Positions 17,305 to 27,064 of a stretch of DNA of 64,000 nucleotides are shown one piece after another. Source of the DNA: PFL25 sp046260155 (GTDB taxonomy: Bacteria > Chloroflexota > Anaerolineae > Anaerolineales > UBA4823); assembly GCA_046260155.1 (NCBI GenBank), contig JBJYXV010000042.1, positions 62,001 to 126,000 on the forward strand, read 5' to 3'. The notes under the pieces are model-generated. The model was given only the letters and a program-made list of their open reading frames with translations. It did no database searches and was not told where the DNA came from. The translations under genes and the position numbers were made by a program. Positions within the stretch are counted from its first letter, which is position 1; each line of letters opens with the position of its first letter.

Positions 17305-19647
17305 TTAATCTTCGTGGATCTTGACTTGGCCTCGGTAGCCATCCACGGTGACTACCTTCCCAGCAAGCAGTTTGCATGCATTTGGCACGGATACTACCGC
17401 GGGTATCCCGTATTCGCGTGCCACGATCGAACTGTGAGATAACATCCCTCCAGATTCCGCCACCACTGCGCCAGCATGTACATAAATTGGGGTCCATCCA
17501 ACATCCGAGTACGGCACAACCAGTACATCACCATTTTCAATCTTCTCAATATCTTCGATTCCATGAACGACTCTTGCGCGACCCTGGTAATATCCCCTTG
17601 AGGTTGGAGTACCCTCCAGAACAGTACCCGAAACCTCCTCGATCGGCAATGGTTGATCGCCGAAAATTATCGTTGGAGGGGTTATATCGTGATATTTCTC
17701 CATTTCCTGGATTCGTACGTTCACTATCTCATTATAAGAAATCGTTTGGTGTGGCTCATCAACAGCAGCTTTTATTTCATCGAAGTTCAGGTAGAAAATA
17801 TCTTCCTTTGCATTGAACAAACCTCGTTGGGAGAACTTTTCTCCCAGGGCAAGAAAATATTCTCGAAACATACCATACCCATAAGTGTACAAAGAACCGA
17901 TTTGTTCGCGGTAAAGAAAATATTGGCGTGCTTTATTGTAAATTGATTTCAAGAAAATACCGGAGATTAATCCTAGCCGCAGGTCTTCAAAATGGGTTTT
18001 ATTAATCTCCTTATGCTCTGCTTCAGCATTGGCTTTGATCATTTTTAGTATCAAGTCCGGTGTTTCTCGCCAAGGTGTATAGGAGAAATCATTACCGTTA
18101 TCACTCAAGTGACCGAATTTTTCACGAAATTCAACGATTCCCTGCTGCAAGGATTCGCAAGCAGGCATTTCCATAAATTTTTCAAAATTAGCGCATGAAA
18201 AAATCTCCCGCTGCTGCGCGTTTAATACATTAAATTGAACGGCTAGTTTGTTAAGGGAATAATTTGGATCCACTTCCCTCAATTCTTCCAAACCACGCGT
18301 AAGATCGAAAGCAGAAAAATCTACACCTTGCTTTTCCAATTGCTTTTTTAATAAAGCATTAAAAAATTGCATGGTTAATGGGGTGATAATGTTGTAATAA
18401 GCCGTGGTTTGGGTTAGTTCAAAGAGTCGCTCGATGTGATTTAACAGCTCAATCTCGTTCATGTTTGCAATTTGCGCGCTCTGCATTCTTGCGTAGGTCT
18501 CATTCATATGCAGGTAGAATCGCTCTATCTCACGCGGTTTGCGCAGCATGCCTAGTGCAAATTTCAGCATGCGAGGGAGCAAGCGGTAAGTTTTAGGAGA
18601 GGGACGAAATTTTGGTTTATCCGGACCAGCGATTTCGACCCCCGTCATTAGTTCGAGCGTTTCTCGGGGTAAGCCAAGCATTTCCATGATGTCGCCGATC
18701 ACACCCATGTTAAAGTATGCCCGGTAATAGAATGATTTCGCCAGGGAGAGTGGATCGATATCATTGGAACCTATCAACTCAGAAAATATCTTAACCCAGG
18801 CTCCATTAACCAGGGGTATATTTATCGACCAGATCAGCGGTTTTATCATGCCGGGCAGCATATCCTGGGCGATTTTATTAGAATAAAAATTTATCCCCTC
18901 GATTGAGCTGATCTCCCGCAATTGCAACCAGTAAACTTTGTCACCGTCAAACACCCATTCTAAGTCCGCAGGCTTTCCATAGAACTTTGCGATGGATTTT
19001 GTTTGGTCAACAACTTGCTGGATTAAAGCCTGTTCAATATCTGCATTTTCCGGCAAAGAAACCCATTCACCCCATTTATAAATCCAGCGAGATGGTGTTA
19101 CACCTTGCTGCACGATAGCTATACCATTACCTTCGACCGCTTCAATGATGATTTCATCCAATCCGGTAATGGGATTCTTGCTAAAGGAAACCCCTGATAT
19201 CTTCTGATCGATCATTTCTTGGATCAAAACCCCCATCAGGATCTCTGGATTGGAGATTTTGGATTGCTCAAAATAAGATTGAACCTGCGGTGATCTAGCT
19301 GCCTCCCAAATGACCTGGATCGCACCCAGGATGTTATCTAATCCCTGCACATTCAATACGCTTGTAAATTGCCCTGCGAAGGAATGATCAACATGATCTT
19401 CAAGATTGGCAGAGGAACGTACTGCATATTTTTTTCCCGGCTTAATTATTTTAGCCAGCTCCGATCTAAGATTGTCCTGGAAGGCAGCCTCGGAAGCTAG
19501 GAAGTGGTGGTACGCCTGCCAAGTGCATACATAGGTCTCTGGAACTTCAAAGCCATTATCAACCAGTTTGCGTAAATTTAACGCTTTGCTTCCAGACGAA
19601 GTAGGGAGAGTTTTCTGATTTAGAGAATATATGTATCCGGTAGACAC
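17305..19647 (-). CDS. PEP-synthase/PPDK-like phosphotransferase
   Basis: 780 residues, GTG start, 15 bases after the PlsY-like gene. Residues ~15-250 are a pyruvate-phosphate-dikinase ATP-grasp domain: KALNLRKLVDNGFEVPETYVC, YAVRSSANLEDHVDHSFAGQF and DLEWVFDGDKVYWLQLREI. The C-terminal ~80 residues are the swivelling phosphohistidine domain with GGMLSHSSIVAREYGIPAV, containing the catalytic His. The PEP/pyruvate-binding TIM barrel of true PEP synthase is missing, replaced by a helical middle (residues ~260-670). This architecture matches rifampin phosphotransferase-like enzymes, which use ATP to phosphorylate a small molecule. Linkage to PlsY suggests a lipid-related acceptor, which is inference. 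Confidence 0.85.
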   Translation of the reverse strand: MSTGYIYSLNQKTLPTSSGSKALNLRKLVDNGFEVPETYVCTWQAYHHFLASEAAFQDNLRSELAKIIKPGKKYAVRSSANLEDHVDHSFAGQFTSVLNVQGLDNILGAIQVIWEAARSPQVQSYFEQSKISNPEILMGVLIQEMIDQKISGVSFSKNPITGLDEIIIEAVEGNGIAIVQQGVTPSRWIYKWGEWVSLPENADIEQALIQQVVDQTKSIAKFYGKPADLEWVFDGDKVYWLQLREISSIEGINFYSNKIAQDMLPGMIKPLIWSINIPLVNGAWVKIFSELIGSNDIDPLSLAKSFYYRAYFNMGVIGDIMEMLGLPRETLELMTGVEIAGPDKPKFRPSPKTYRLLPRMLKFALGMLRKPREIERFYLHMNETYARMQSAQIANMNEIELLNHIERLFELTQTTAYYNIITPLTMQFFNALLKKQLEKQGVDFSAFDLTRGLEELREVDPNYSLNKLAVQFNVLNAQQREIFSCANFEKFMEMPACESLQQGIVEFREKFGHLSDNGNDFSYTPWRETPDLILKMIKANAEAEHKEINKTHFEDLRLGLISGIFLKSIYNKARQYFLYREQIGSLYTYGYGMFREYFLALGEKFSQRGLFNAKEDIFYLNFDEIKAAVDEPHQTISYNEIVNVRIQEMEKYHDITPPTIIFGDQPLPIEEVSGTVLEGTPTSRGYYQGRARVVHGIEDIEKIENGDVLVVPYSDVGWTPIYVHAGAVVAESGGMLSHSSIVAREYGIPAVVSVPNACKLLAGKVVTVDGYRGQVKIHED

Positions 19648-19662
19648 GATGTTTTTGCAGGT

Positions 19663-20391
19663 CTATTTTTCGCGAACCGATAAATTAAACTTCTCAGCCA
19701 TTTTGATCATCCCGCGGCCCATCGGGTTTGACCTCAAGACGCTTTCGCCATACTCGTCCAGCCTGCCTTCCCGCCAGTATATGATGGCTTTTTTAATTTC
19801 CGGGATCATGGCTAACATAAAGAGAAGATTCAATGAGATAGCATATAGAACGTATACTGGGTCAGATGCGCGCCACCACATCCAGGGGATTAGCAGCCAC
19901 AACCAGGATAAGGATGCCACCACCATGTTGCGGACAAGCATTCCCAGCAAGGTACCGGCAATAGGTAATACCAGCACTGCTAACCAATCTACAGCCAGCA
20001 AGCTTCCCATGGCTGCTGAAAATCCCATCCCACCCCTAAAGCGATAGTAGATAGGCCAATTATGTCCTGCCATGCCAGCGATGCCGGCTAGCAGTGTGTA
20101 GTACGGTAGCTCGGGGAACAATAATTTGCAAGCTAAAGATGGCAGAAAAACCTTGGATATATCCATTAACCCAACCAGCATGCCCCATTTTGCACCAAGT
20201 GTTTGGCCAACCACGTTCGCGCCAATATGGCCGACCTTCATTGTTTCATCTGCATCAACGAATTGAATTTCAGTATCTACGATATCATTTTCTGGTGATT
20301 TGATCCTTGCCACCACCCTGGTGAACGAGATCGCTCCCAGGAGATAAGAAATGATTGCGATCAGGAACACCATCCCAATTTCGTAAGTCAT
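19663..20391 (-). CDS. PlsY-like glycerol-3-phosphate acyltransferase family protein
   Basis: 242 residues with about six membrane segments. The PlsY family motifs are recognisable: GAISFTRVVARI near the N-terminus, GANVVGQTLGAKWGMLVGLMDISK (like S-x-N-x-G-R...G...D..K), and GMAGHNWPIYYRFRGGMGFSAAMGSLL (like G-H..P....F.GGKG.A). The usual GGKG reads GGMG, so the Lys is replaced. True PlsY uses acyl-phosphate to acylate glycerol-3-phosphate at the membrane; the changed residues and the 40-residue C-terminal extension suggest a divergent subfamily. First gene of a minus-strand cluster with the PEP-synthase-like enzyme. Confidence 0.8.
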   Translation of the reverse strand: MTYEIGMVFLIAIISYLLGAISFTRVVARIKSPENDIVDTEIQFVDADETMKVGHIGANVVGQTLGAKWGMLVGLMDISKVFLPSLACKLLFPELPYYTLLAGIAGMAGHNWPIYYRFRGGMGFSAAMGSLLAVDWLAVLVLPIAGTLLGMLVRNMVVASLSWLWLLIPWMWWRASDPVYVLYAISLNLLFMLAMIPEIKKAIIYWREGRLDEYGESVLRSNPMGRGMIKMAEKFNLSVREK

Positions 20392-20905
20392 CGATAGGTA
20401 TCCATTTTTTCTGCTCTTTAATAAGATAAATGATTTGCAGTTTTGTAAGGTGCATCTAATTACTCAACTAAACGCAGCCATTCTGAAATTGTTACGGATA
20501 CCAACATTAATATTTCAATTCCGGGGTTCAGATCAGGCGGGTGTGTATTGCTGATGATCATATATAAATACCTCACCACGATTATTCTTGCGTGCTGATC
20601 TCGATGAAAAATCATTATCCTAAATTTAATGTTACCTCACTTCAGGTTTATCCATGGAGTTATTTTTTAAAAAATCCCCCTTGAACAAAGCAACTCTCCG
20701 CATGATATCGAGCCTGAAAATACGGACTCCTGGTATCCTTTACCTCGGCTGCCCAACAATATTGCCTGTTGGTATTTATGAGAAAAGTGTATACTTCTCC
20801 TAAGATCTTAATTTAGAATAAATCCACTCAAGGGCAATATGCGATCAGGTTGGGGAGGAAAAAGGAGAATTTTCCTCCCAGCAAGGGTTTGTGGCGGAGG
20901 TCCCA
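20392..20905. other. Divergent intergenic region without a recognisable gene
   Basis: About 510 bases between the PlsY-like gene (minus) and the second ABC operon (plus). It must hold both promoters. I see a TATACT-like box near 20789 with a poorly spaced TTGGTA but no clean promoter, no strong hairpin and no coding frame. Confidence 0.5.
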
Positions 20906-21655
20906 ATGGAAGTACTAGAGACAAAGAATCTACGCAAGGTTTACCAGTTGGGTAATCATGCTGTGAATGCCTTGGACGGTGTGGATTTCCTCGTCAGGAA
21001 AGGTGAATTCGTGGCTATCATGGGACCTTCGGGCAGCGGAAAGTCAACCCTGCTTCACCTAATTGGTGGGCTCGATCAACCTACAGAAGGCGAGGTGACC
21101 TTGGCCGGAAAACCACTCTCTTTGCTCAAGGACAAGGAAATCACGCTGCTCCGCAGGCATAATGTTGGTTTTGTCTTCCAGTTCTTCAACCTGTTGCCGA
21201 CCCTGACTACCGAAGAAAATATCACTTTACCCTTGATTATCGATGGCAAAAACCCCCGGCAGTACCAGGACCGAATAGATAATTTATTGAATCTTGTTGG
21301 CCTGAGTGAACGCCGCAACCACAAACCCGATCAACTTTCTGGTGGTGAACAGCAAAGGGTATCCCTGGCCCGCGCGCTAATTACTGAGCCAGAAATTTTG
21401 CTGGCTGATGAACCAACCGGAAACCTGGACTCGAAAACCGGCACTTCGATCATGGAACTTCTTCGCCTATCCAGGGATGAGCTTGGTCAGACGATTGTTG
21501 TTGTCACTCACGATGCCCGTGCAGCTGCCTATGCAGACCGGGTTGTGTTCCTTCGTGATGGGAAAATCGCCACGCACAAAGAGATCGACGCCCAGGCCAG
21601 CGTGCAGGAGAATTTAAAATCAATCATGACCGAAATCGAGAACCTTGAAGCTTGA
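20906..21655 (+). CDS. ABC transporter ATP-binding protein (LolD/MacB type)
   Basis: 249 residues from the ATG at 20906, chosen because GGAGG sits five bases upstream; an in-frame GTG at 20891 is the alternative. Motifs: Walker A GPSGSGKST, Q-loop VFQFFNLLPTLT, signature LSGGEQQRVSLARAL, Walker B LLADEPTGNLDS and H-loop VVTHDAR. First gene of a three-gene exporter operon with a double-FtsX permease and a lipoprotein adaptor. Compared with the exporter at 9.6 kb this one has a single canonical ATPase. Confidence 0.93.
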   Translation: MEVLETKNLRKVYQLGNHAVNALDGVDFLVRKGEFVAIMGPSGSGKSTLLHLIGGLDQPTEGEVTLAGKPLSLLKDKEITLLRRHNVGFVFQFFNLLPTLTTEENITLPLIIDGKNPRQYQDRIDNLLNLVGLSERRNHKPDQLSGGEQQRVSLARALITEPEILLADEPTGNLDSKTGTSIMELLRLSRDELGQTIVVVTHDARAAAYADRVVFLRDGKIATHKEIDAQASVQENLKSIMTEIENLEA

Positions 21656-21710
21656 TGTCGATTGGTGATGAGGCTTGCTGCCTTTGATTATCCTATCATT
21701 TCAGATATAA

Positions 21711-24296
21711 ATGCTGTTTAACCTTCGTTTTTCACTGCGTTCATTGCGCACCCGGCCGACCCGCATGCTGCTCAGCACTTTTGGTATTGTGCTCGGGGTA
21801 GCAACTATTTTAGCGATCAGTATTACCAATCAAACCGCATTGCAATCAGTGAAGCGCCTGTTCAGCGATACCGCTGGTAAGGCTAATTTGGAGATCGTGA
21901 ATGCTGGCTCGGATTCCAGCTTACTATCAGAAAAAATCCTCAGGCAGGTCCAAGAAAATCCGCAGGTATCTTCCGCAGTGCCATCGATACATATCAACAC
22001 CTTGCTTGCTGACCAGGTTACTACACCTGAAATTGGCTTGAGCTTTTTCGGCTCAGAGGTTGGGGGGCTGACCATCTATGGAATTGACCCGACCTTGGAC
22101 CCGGATGTTCGAGAATATACCCTGGTTGAAGGCAGGTTCCTTGCACAGGACCCAAACAGCAGTGAAGTTGTTCTGGTGGAAAACTTTGCTGAGGATAATG
22201 ATATCCAGGTTGGTAAATCGATCGAAATCGTCACAGAAAATTCGCTGGAGAAGCTGGAAGTAGTGGGGCTCATTGCCAAGGAAGGTCCGGGTCAGCTCAA
22301 CAATGGTGCCTTTGGTGTGATGCAGCTTGTAACTGCGCAAAAATATTTCTTCCGCGATGATGAGCTGGATCAGATAGACATTCTCGTATCCACTGCTTAC
22401 CAGGAGAAATCGAATCTTGACCAATTAAAATCAACCATCCAGCAGCAAATTGGTCAAGATTTTTCTGTTATCTACCCGGCTTCTCAGGGGGAGCGAATGA
22501 CCCAAATGCTGGAAAGCTACCAAATTGGGTTGAATTTCTTAAGCGGTACTGCTTTATTTGTGGGCATTTTCCTGATTTACAATGCCTTCTCGATGACGGT
22601 TGTTGAACGTACACGGGAATTTGGTATGCTGCGCACGATTGGCATGACCCGCGCCCAGGTCACTCGCCAAGTGCTTGTTGAAGCAGCTTTGCTGGGGATC
22701 GTTGGCTCAGTTTTCGGTCTGATCCTGGGGATATTTCTAGCTCGTGGACTCAGCAGATTAATGGAATTGATGATCAATCAGGAGCTGACCGGGATTCAAG
22801 TGCCACAAGATGCGATCCTGACCGGCATCTTGGTGGGTCTCTTCGCAGCGATCCTTGCAGCCGCGATACCTGCCTTCCAGGCAGGAAGAATTTCCCCACT
22901 GGAAGCGTTGCGCATCCGGGGCAACATCAAGGAAGGCTGGCTTGTCAGGCGCGGTTGGATAATCGGCATCCTTTTGCTGGTTCTCTCAACCATCATCCTG
23001 GTTTTAAATCCTTTCCCGTATGATGTCCAATTTCGCATGGGCAGCATTGTCGTTTTTTCACTATTTATCGGTGGCACATTAATCATTCCTGGCAGCGTGA
23101 GCATTTGGGAACGAATCTTGCGCCCCTTGATCCAGCTCTTGTATCGATCCAGTGGAAGAATAGGCAGCAGCAATATCCAACGCGCCAAGCTGCGAACGAC
23201 GCTAACAGTGGCAGCCTTGATGATCGGAGTAGCAATGATCATGATCGTCTGGGTGATGACAGGTTCGTTCAAGGGCGACCTCGACCAATGGCTGGAGGGT
23301 TATATTGGGGGCGATTTATATGTCACCTCATCGCTACCTATTGGCCGCGATGTATGGAAGAAGTTAGAAGCAGTACCTGGTGTAGCGGGTGCAACCCCTG
23401 TGCGGTATTTTGATATTAACTGGCAACCTAATCCATCTGTGGATGAAAGCTTGGTGTACATGGCGGTAGATCCTTACACCTACAACCAGGTGACCTCTTT
23501 TGTTTTCAGTGATTACCTGGCAGACGAAGGATCTGCCTTGCGTGACCTCGCAGCTGGTGACAGTGTGTTTATATCTAGCGTTTTGGCGGAGAAATACGAT
23601 CTCCAACCAGGTGATGAGATCAATCTAACCACCAAAACAGGTCCACGGGGATTTAATATCGCAGCGATAGTGGTTGATTATTACAACCAGGGAATGGTGA
23701 TCAATGGTAGTTGGGGAGATATGAATCGCTATTTCAGGCTCAAGGATGCAAATGCATTCCTGGTAAAGGTGCAAGAAGGGAGTGACGCACAAACTGTTCA
23801 AAACCTGATTGAAGACCGCTATGGAAAAATTGAACGGCTTGTGGTTGCTTCAAACCAGTCCCTGCTCTCACGCGTCACAAGATTGCTCAACCAGGCATTT
23901 GGAATGTTTGATGTCCTGGCATTAATTGCATTGTTCGTTGGCTTTCTTGGCATCATGAACACGCTGACCATGAATATCATGGAACGCACCCAGGAAATTG
24001 GTATGCTGCGCAGTGTGGGGATGACTCGTTCGCAGGTCATCTTCATGGTGCTCGCGGAATCCGCCCAAATCGGGTTGATCGGTGGCATATTTGGTGTCGC
24101 GTTTGGATTAATCCTTGCTCGCATCTTCATGCTGGCTATGACTGCCATGTCTGGCTATAAGCTGGATTTTATCCTGCCGCCTGATCGCATTCTGATTGCC
24201 CTGGTCATTGCCCTGGTCGTTTCCCAGGTTGCGGCTTTACTACCAGCGATACGTGCTGCCCGCCTGGGTATCCTGGAAGCCATTCACTATGAATAG
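21711..24296 (+). CDS. ABC transporter permease with two FtsX domains
   Basis: 861 residues. N-terminal membrane segment with LRTRPTRMLLSTFGIVLGVATILAIS (MacB-PCD start), an extracytoplasmic domain to about residue 265, then an FtsX core (VVERTREFGMLRTIGMTRAQV near residue 300). The second half repeats this: a membrane segment near residue 500, an extracytoplasmic domain, and MERTQEIGMLRSVGMTRSQV, ending LGILEAIHYE. Both halves keep the EIG/EFG-MLR motif that contacts the ATPase. Works with the ATPase at 20906 and the adaptor at 24446. Confidence 0.92.
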   Translation: MLFNLRFSLRSLRTRPTRMLLSTFGIVLGVATILAISITNQTALQSVKRLFSDTAGKANLEIVNAGSDSSLLSEKILRQVQENPQVSSAVPSIHINTLLADQVTTPEIGLSFFGSEVGGLTIYGIDPTLDPDVREYTLVEGRFLAQDPNSSEVVLVENFAEDNDIQVGKSIEIVTENSLEKLEVVGLIAKEGPGQLNNGAFGVMQLVTAQKYFFRDDELDQIDILVSTAYQEKSNLDQLKSTIQQQIGQDFSVIYPASQGERMTQMLESYQIGLNFLSGTALFVGIFLIYNAFSMTVVERTREFGMLRTIGMTRAQVTRQVLVEAALLGIVGSVFGLILGIFLARGLSRLMELMINQELTGIQVPQDAILTGILVGLFAAILAAAIPAFQAGRISPLEALRIRGNIKEGWLVRRGWIIGILLLVLSTIILVLNPFPYDVQFRMGSIVVFSLFIGGTLIIPGSVSIWERILRPLIQLLYRSSGRIGSSNIQRAKLRTTLTVAALMIGVAMIMIVWVMTGSFKGDLDQWLEGYIGGDLYVTSSLPIGRDVWKKLEAVPGVAGATPVRYFDINWQPNPSVDESLVYMAVDPYTYNQVTSFVFSDYLADEGSALRDLAAGDSVFISSVLAEKYDLQPGDEINLTTKTGPRGFNIAAIVVDYYNQGMVINGSWGDMNRYFRLKDANAFLVKVQEGSDAQTVQNLIEDRYGKIERLVVASNQSLLSRVTRLLNQAFGMFDVLALIALFVGFLGIMNTLTMNIMERTQEIGMLRSVGMTRSQVIFMVLAESAQIGLIGGIFGVAFGLILARIFMLAMTAMSGYKLDFILPPDRILIALVIALVVSQVAALLPAIRAARLGILEAIHYE

Positions 24297-24445
24297 CGAT
24301 GGAATTCAAAGGGTGGTTGGTGCGAACGGTATAAATCCTGTCCAATGGAAAATGAATTTGAGAATAATCTTATATGCTAACCAGTTATTAATTGTTATCG
24401 GGTGTAGTTGAGAATATAATCACCCCTTGGAGGAGTAAGATCAAA

Positions 24446-25678
24446 ATGAAGAGAAGAAATATTTCCCTGCTGATTGTTGTCCTTGTGACGATTGGCATCA
24501 TAACGACCGCCTGTAGTACGATCATTCCAACCGAAGCTGAACCCGAAACCACCGAAATTCCTGTGATAATTTCCGAGACCAGGATTATCGCAGATGGCAT
24601 GCTGGTACCGCGCGACTTCGTGGATCTGGCCTTTGTTGGTGGCGGTGAGGTTGCCGAGGTTCTGGTCGCAGAAGGGGATTCGGTTGCGATTGGCGACGTG
24701 CTTGCCCGTTTGAGTGGACAGGAGCAGCTCGAATCAGCCGTAGCTGCCGCCAGGCTGGAGCTGCAAGCCGCAGAAAGTGAGCTGCTGGCAGCCCAAATTG
24801 ACCGCCGGGCGCTCGACGATGATTTATCGATAGCCCAAACCCAAGCTTTGGATTCCGTCACACAGGCCAAAGATGCGGTGCGGACAGCAGAACGCAGGGT
24901 GCGCAGCTGGAGCAATCCAGCGGACCAGGCCGACATCGACGAAGCCAAGGCTGCCGTCATCCTGGCTGAAGATGCCCTGGAAAAAGCACAGGACAGATAT
25001 GAGCCTTATGCCGATAAATCTGAATCGAACCTCATGCGTGCCAACCTCTTAGGCCAGCTGGCTGTTGCCCAGCAAAGATATGATGATGCGGTAAGGCGGC
25101 TGAACAACCTGCAGGGTACCAGCGGCGACGAATTTGATCTTAACCAGGCACAGGCTGAGCTGCAGATCGCACAATCTCGTCTTGCCCGTGCTGAAGCAGA
25201 CCTGGCAATGTATCAGGAAGGACCGGATCCGGATGCAGTTGCATTAGCTGATAGCCGCATCACGACTGTGGAAAACCGGATTGCCACCGCCGAAAGCACC
25301 CTGCTCGCAGCTGAATCTGCATTAACCGATCTCGACCTGGTGGCGACCATGGATGGGAACGTGGTTGATCTTGATCTCAATCCCGGTGAGCAAGTATCAC
25401 CGGGCAGACCAGTGATCACGCTGGCTGATTTTTCTCAATGGTATGTTGAAACTGACAACCTGACTGAAATCGAGGTGGTGGATATCAGCCTTGACCAGGT
25501 GGTGGAAATCATCCCCGATGCGTTGCCTGAAATTACTTTCACCGGGAAGGTGGAATCGATCAGCGATACCTTCGAGGAAAAGCGGGGCGATATCACCTAT
25601 ACGACCCGCATCCTGGTGGATGAAATCGACCCGCGCCTGCGCTGGGGAATGACAGTATTGGTCACTTTCGAGGAATAG
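24446..25678 (+). CDS. Lipoprotein membrane-fusion (HlyD/MacA-like) adaptor
   Basis: 410 residues from the ATG at 24446, which has GGAGGAG upstream; the frame opens earlier at a TTG but that would bury the signal. Residues 1-24 are a lipoprotein signal with lipobox ITTAC. A biotinyl-lipoyl-like half (VDLAFVGGGEVAEVLVAEGDSVAIGDVLARL) leads into a long Ala/Glu/Gln-rich coiled coil (residues ~85-295), then the second lipoyl half (LVATMDGNVVDLDLNPGEQVSPG) and a beta barrel. It is the adaptor of the ABC exporter, probably acting outside the cytoplasmic membrane. Confidence 0.9.
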   Translation: MKRRNISLLIVVLVTIGIITTACSTIIPTEAEPETTEIPVIISETRIIADGMLVPRDFVDLAFVGGGEVAEVLVAEGDSVAIGDVLARLSGQEQLESAVAAARLELQAAESELLAAQIDRRALDDDLSIAQTQALDSVTQAKDAVRTAERRVRSWSNPADQADIDEAKAAVILAEDALEKAQDRYEPYADKSESNLMRANLLGQLAVAQQRYDDAVRRLNNLQGTSGDEFDLNQAQAELQIAQSRLARAEADLAMYQEGPDPDAVALADSRITTVENRIATAESTLLAAESALTDLDLVATMDGNVVDLDLNPGEQVSPGRPVITLADFSQWYVETDNLTEIEVVDISLDQVVEIIPDALPEITFTGKVESISDTFEEKRGDITYTTRILVDEIDPRLRWGMTVLVTFEE

Positions 25679-25733
25679 GCAGTCTTCTCTTCCTGAACAG
25701 CAGCCAACATGTCATTCTGAACAACAAACAACA

Positions 25734-25790
25734 TGTCATTCTGAGCAAAGCGAAGAATCTAATAGACTCTTCACTTCGTTCAGAGTGACA
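25734..25790. repeat. Palindromic repeat of the TGTCATTCTGAGC type
   Basis: The left arm TGTCATTCTGAGCAAAGCG... and the right arm ...CACTTCGTTCAGAGTGACA are inverted copies of about 27 bases with few mismatches and a very short centre. A partial third copy (TGTCATTCTGAACAAC) lies at 25710. I recognise this as a widespread intergenic palindrome seen in several bacterial phyla. It sits directly upstream of a decayed gene and after the exporter operon, where it could also act as a terminator. Confidence 0.8.
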
Positions 25791-25801
25791 CCGTATTTTC
25801 C

Positions 25802-26395
25802 ATTGGTAATTATTTCCTGAAGCTATATTCGATCGGCCATTGCCTACCTGCCGATAACGGCAGCCAGGCATATGATGCGACCGATTTCTACGACTAGGTG
25901 CTGAGTCATTATCTGTGGCACCTGGGTATGATCGCCTAATCCGCCCAGCTGGTTTACGCCAGCTGCAAATACCCCTTCGACCCTCCAACCGCCAGGCTGA
26001 TCATCGAATTCCTGGCAGCTATTATTTATGGACTGACCATTTTCATCATCGCTATTAAAGGCGTGACGGTGCTTATCATGTTCCCATTTGCCATCCTGGC
26101 TGCAGTAGCTGGTCTCCTGAGTTGGTGAAAGCACCGTAAAATGCCTCTGCCGACCTTTTTCAAGATTGGCTATACGCTAGCTGCCTTATTTTTTGTTGGT
26201 CTGCGATTGGATTGGGGTGGTTATCCCCAATTCCCGTACCTTGCATGGATCTAAGCTACTTCAAACGTAGGCTGCTCCTGGATTCGAATCCCACCATCAG
26301 CAAAGATGCAGACAACAAACCGATAATTTAGTCTTTGGCCTATTGGAAAAACTTCAATATCACCATCTGGACCCCCAGCAGTGATCACATAATCG
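25802..26395 (+). pseudogene. Decayed membrane-protein gene
   Basis: One frame from about 25802 to TAA at 26252-26254 reads as convincing protein despite in-frame TAG (25895), TAA (25937) and TGA (26126). It includes SHYLWHLGMIA, SAQLVYASCKYPFDPP, then two membrane segments (LIIEFLAAIIYGLTIFIIAI and LIMFPFAILAAVAGLLSW) and FFVGLRLDWGGYPQFPYLAWI. After a frame change, coding-like sequence continues to about 26395 (RLLLDSNPTISKDADNKPII, then FNITIWTPSSDHIIVNSS). The mix of three stop types rules out codon reassignment. I cannot name the family. The 5' part is missing, cut at the palindromic repeat. Confidence 0.65.
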
Positions 26396-27064
26396 TTAAT
26401 TCAAGCGCAGGTATTGGTTCGAAGCCGCGCTCAGATCGCTGTAATAGCCCCTGTTTATGGGAGGCAGCAGCAGTGCCAATTGGTACATGATCTCATCCGT
26501 GATTTGACGGCGGATATCATTGGTTATTATCCCCTGGAATTCTACTCTGAATTGTGCTCCCACTCGAATACGGAAATCTGTCCTGCGCAGCCGGCGCATA
26601 TTTTGATAAAAAGCTTCGTTGCCGTAATAAACCATGGGCAGGATGGGCGCTCCTGAGCGCAGAGCAAGCGTAGCTACGCCTGGATGACCCTGCTGCAAGC
26701 GTCCATCCCCGCTGCGGGTGCCCTCTGGTGTGATCACCAGGATGCGCCCCTCTGCGAGCATTTTCAATCCCTGCTTCATAGCAGCAGTATCCGCCTGGCC
26801 ACGGTGGATGGGGATCACATCCCAAAGATCGAAAATGGGACCCAGGATGGGATTATCCCAGGTCTCTGATTTGGCAAACCCGGTCACGCTGCGTGGGTGC
26901 AGTCTGGGGAAAACCACGGGCACTTCGATAGCATTGATGTGATTGCAAACCAGGATCAGGGGGCCTTTTTCAGGGATAAACTTCAACGATTGATCTTCGA
27001 TCCGGCACAGCAAGCGAGTAAGGCCTCTTGCTGTCAGCATGGCTACCCAATATTCGATTTTCAA
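26396..27064 (-). CDS. 1-acylglycerol-3-phosphate acyltransferase-like protein (PlsC family)
   Basis: 222 residues. TTG start overlapping the TGA of the upstream kinase gene (TTGA), with AGGTGAG upstream, so translation is probably coupled. PlsC motifs: block I NHINAIEVPV, block II VIPIHRGQADTAAMKQ, block III ITPEGTRSGDGRLQQGHPGVATLA and block IV APILPMVYYG. Block I has H-x4-E in place of the usual H-x4-D. It should transfer an acyl chain to a lysophospholipid-like acceptor at the membrane. Pairing with a lipid-kinase homologue suggests a short phospholipid or glycolipid pathway. Confidence 0.88.
   Translation of the reverse strand: MKIEYWVAMLTARGLTRLLCRIEDQSLKFIPEKGPLILVCNHINAIEVPVVFPRLHPRSVTGFAKSETWDNPILGPIFDLWDVIPIHRGQADTAAMKQGLKMLAEGRILVITPEGTRSGDGRLQQGHPGVATLALRSGAPILPMVYYGNEAFYQNMRRLRRTDFRIRVGAQFRVEFQGIITNDIRRQITDEIMYQLALLLPPINRGYYSDLSAASNQYLRLN

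Noticed and set aside
25802..26254. The TGA at 26126 as a second Sec site.
   Set aside because: The same frame also has TAG and TAA, there is no conserved Cys motif around the TGA, and the 5' end is missing; this is decay.
26275..26305. GATTCGAATCCC looks like a tRNA T-arm.
   Set aside because: The flanking bases do not form a 5-bp T stem, and no acceptor, D or anticodon arm or CCA lies around it; it falls inside the decayed gene.
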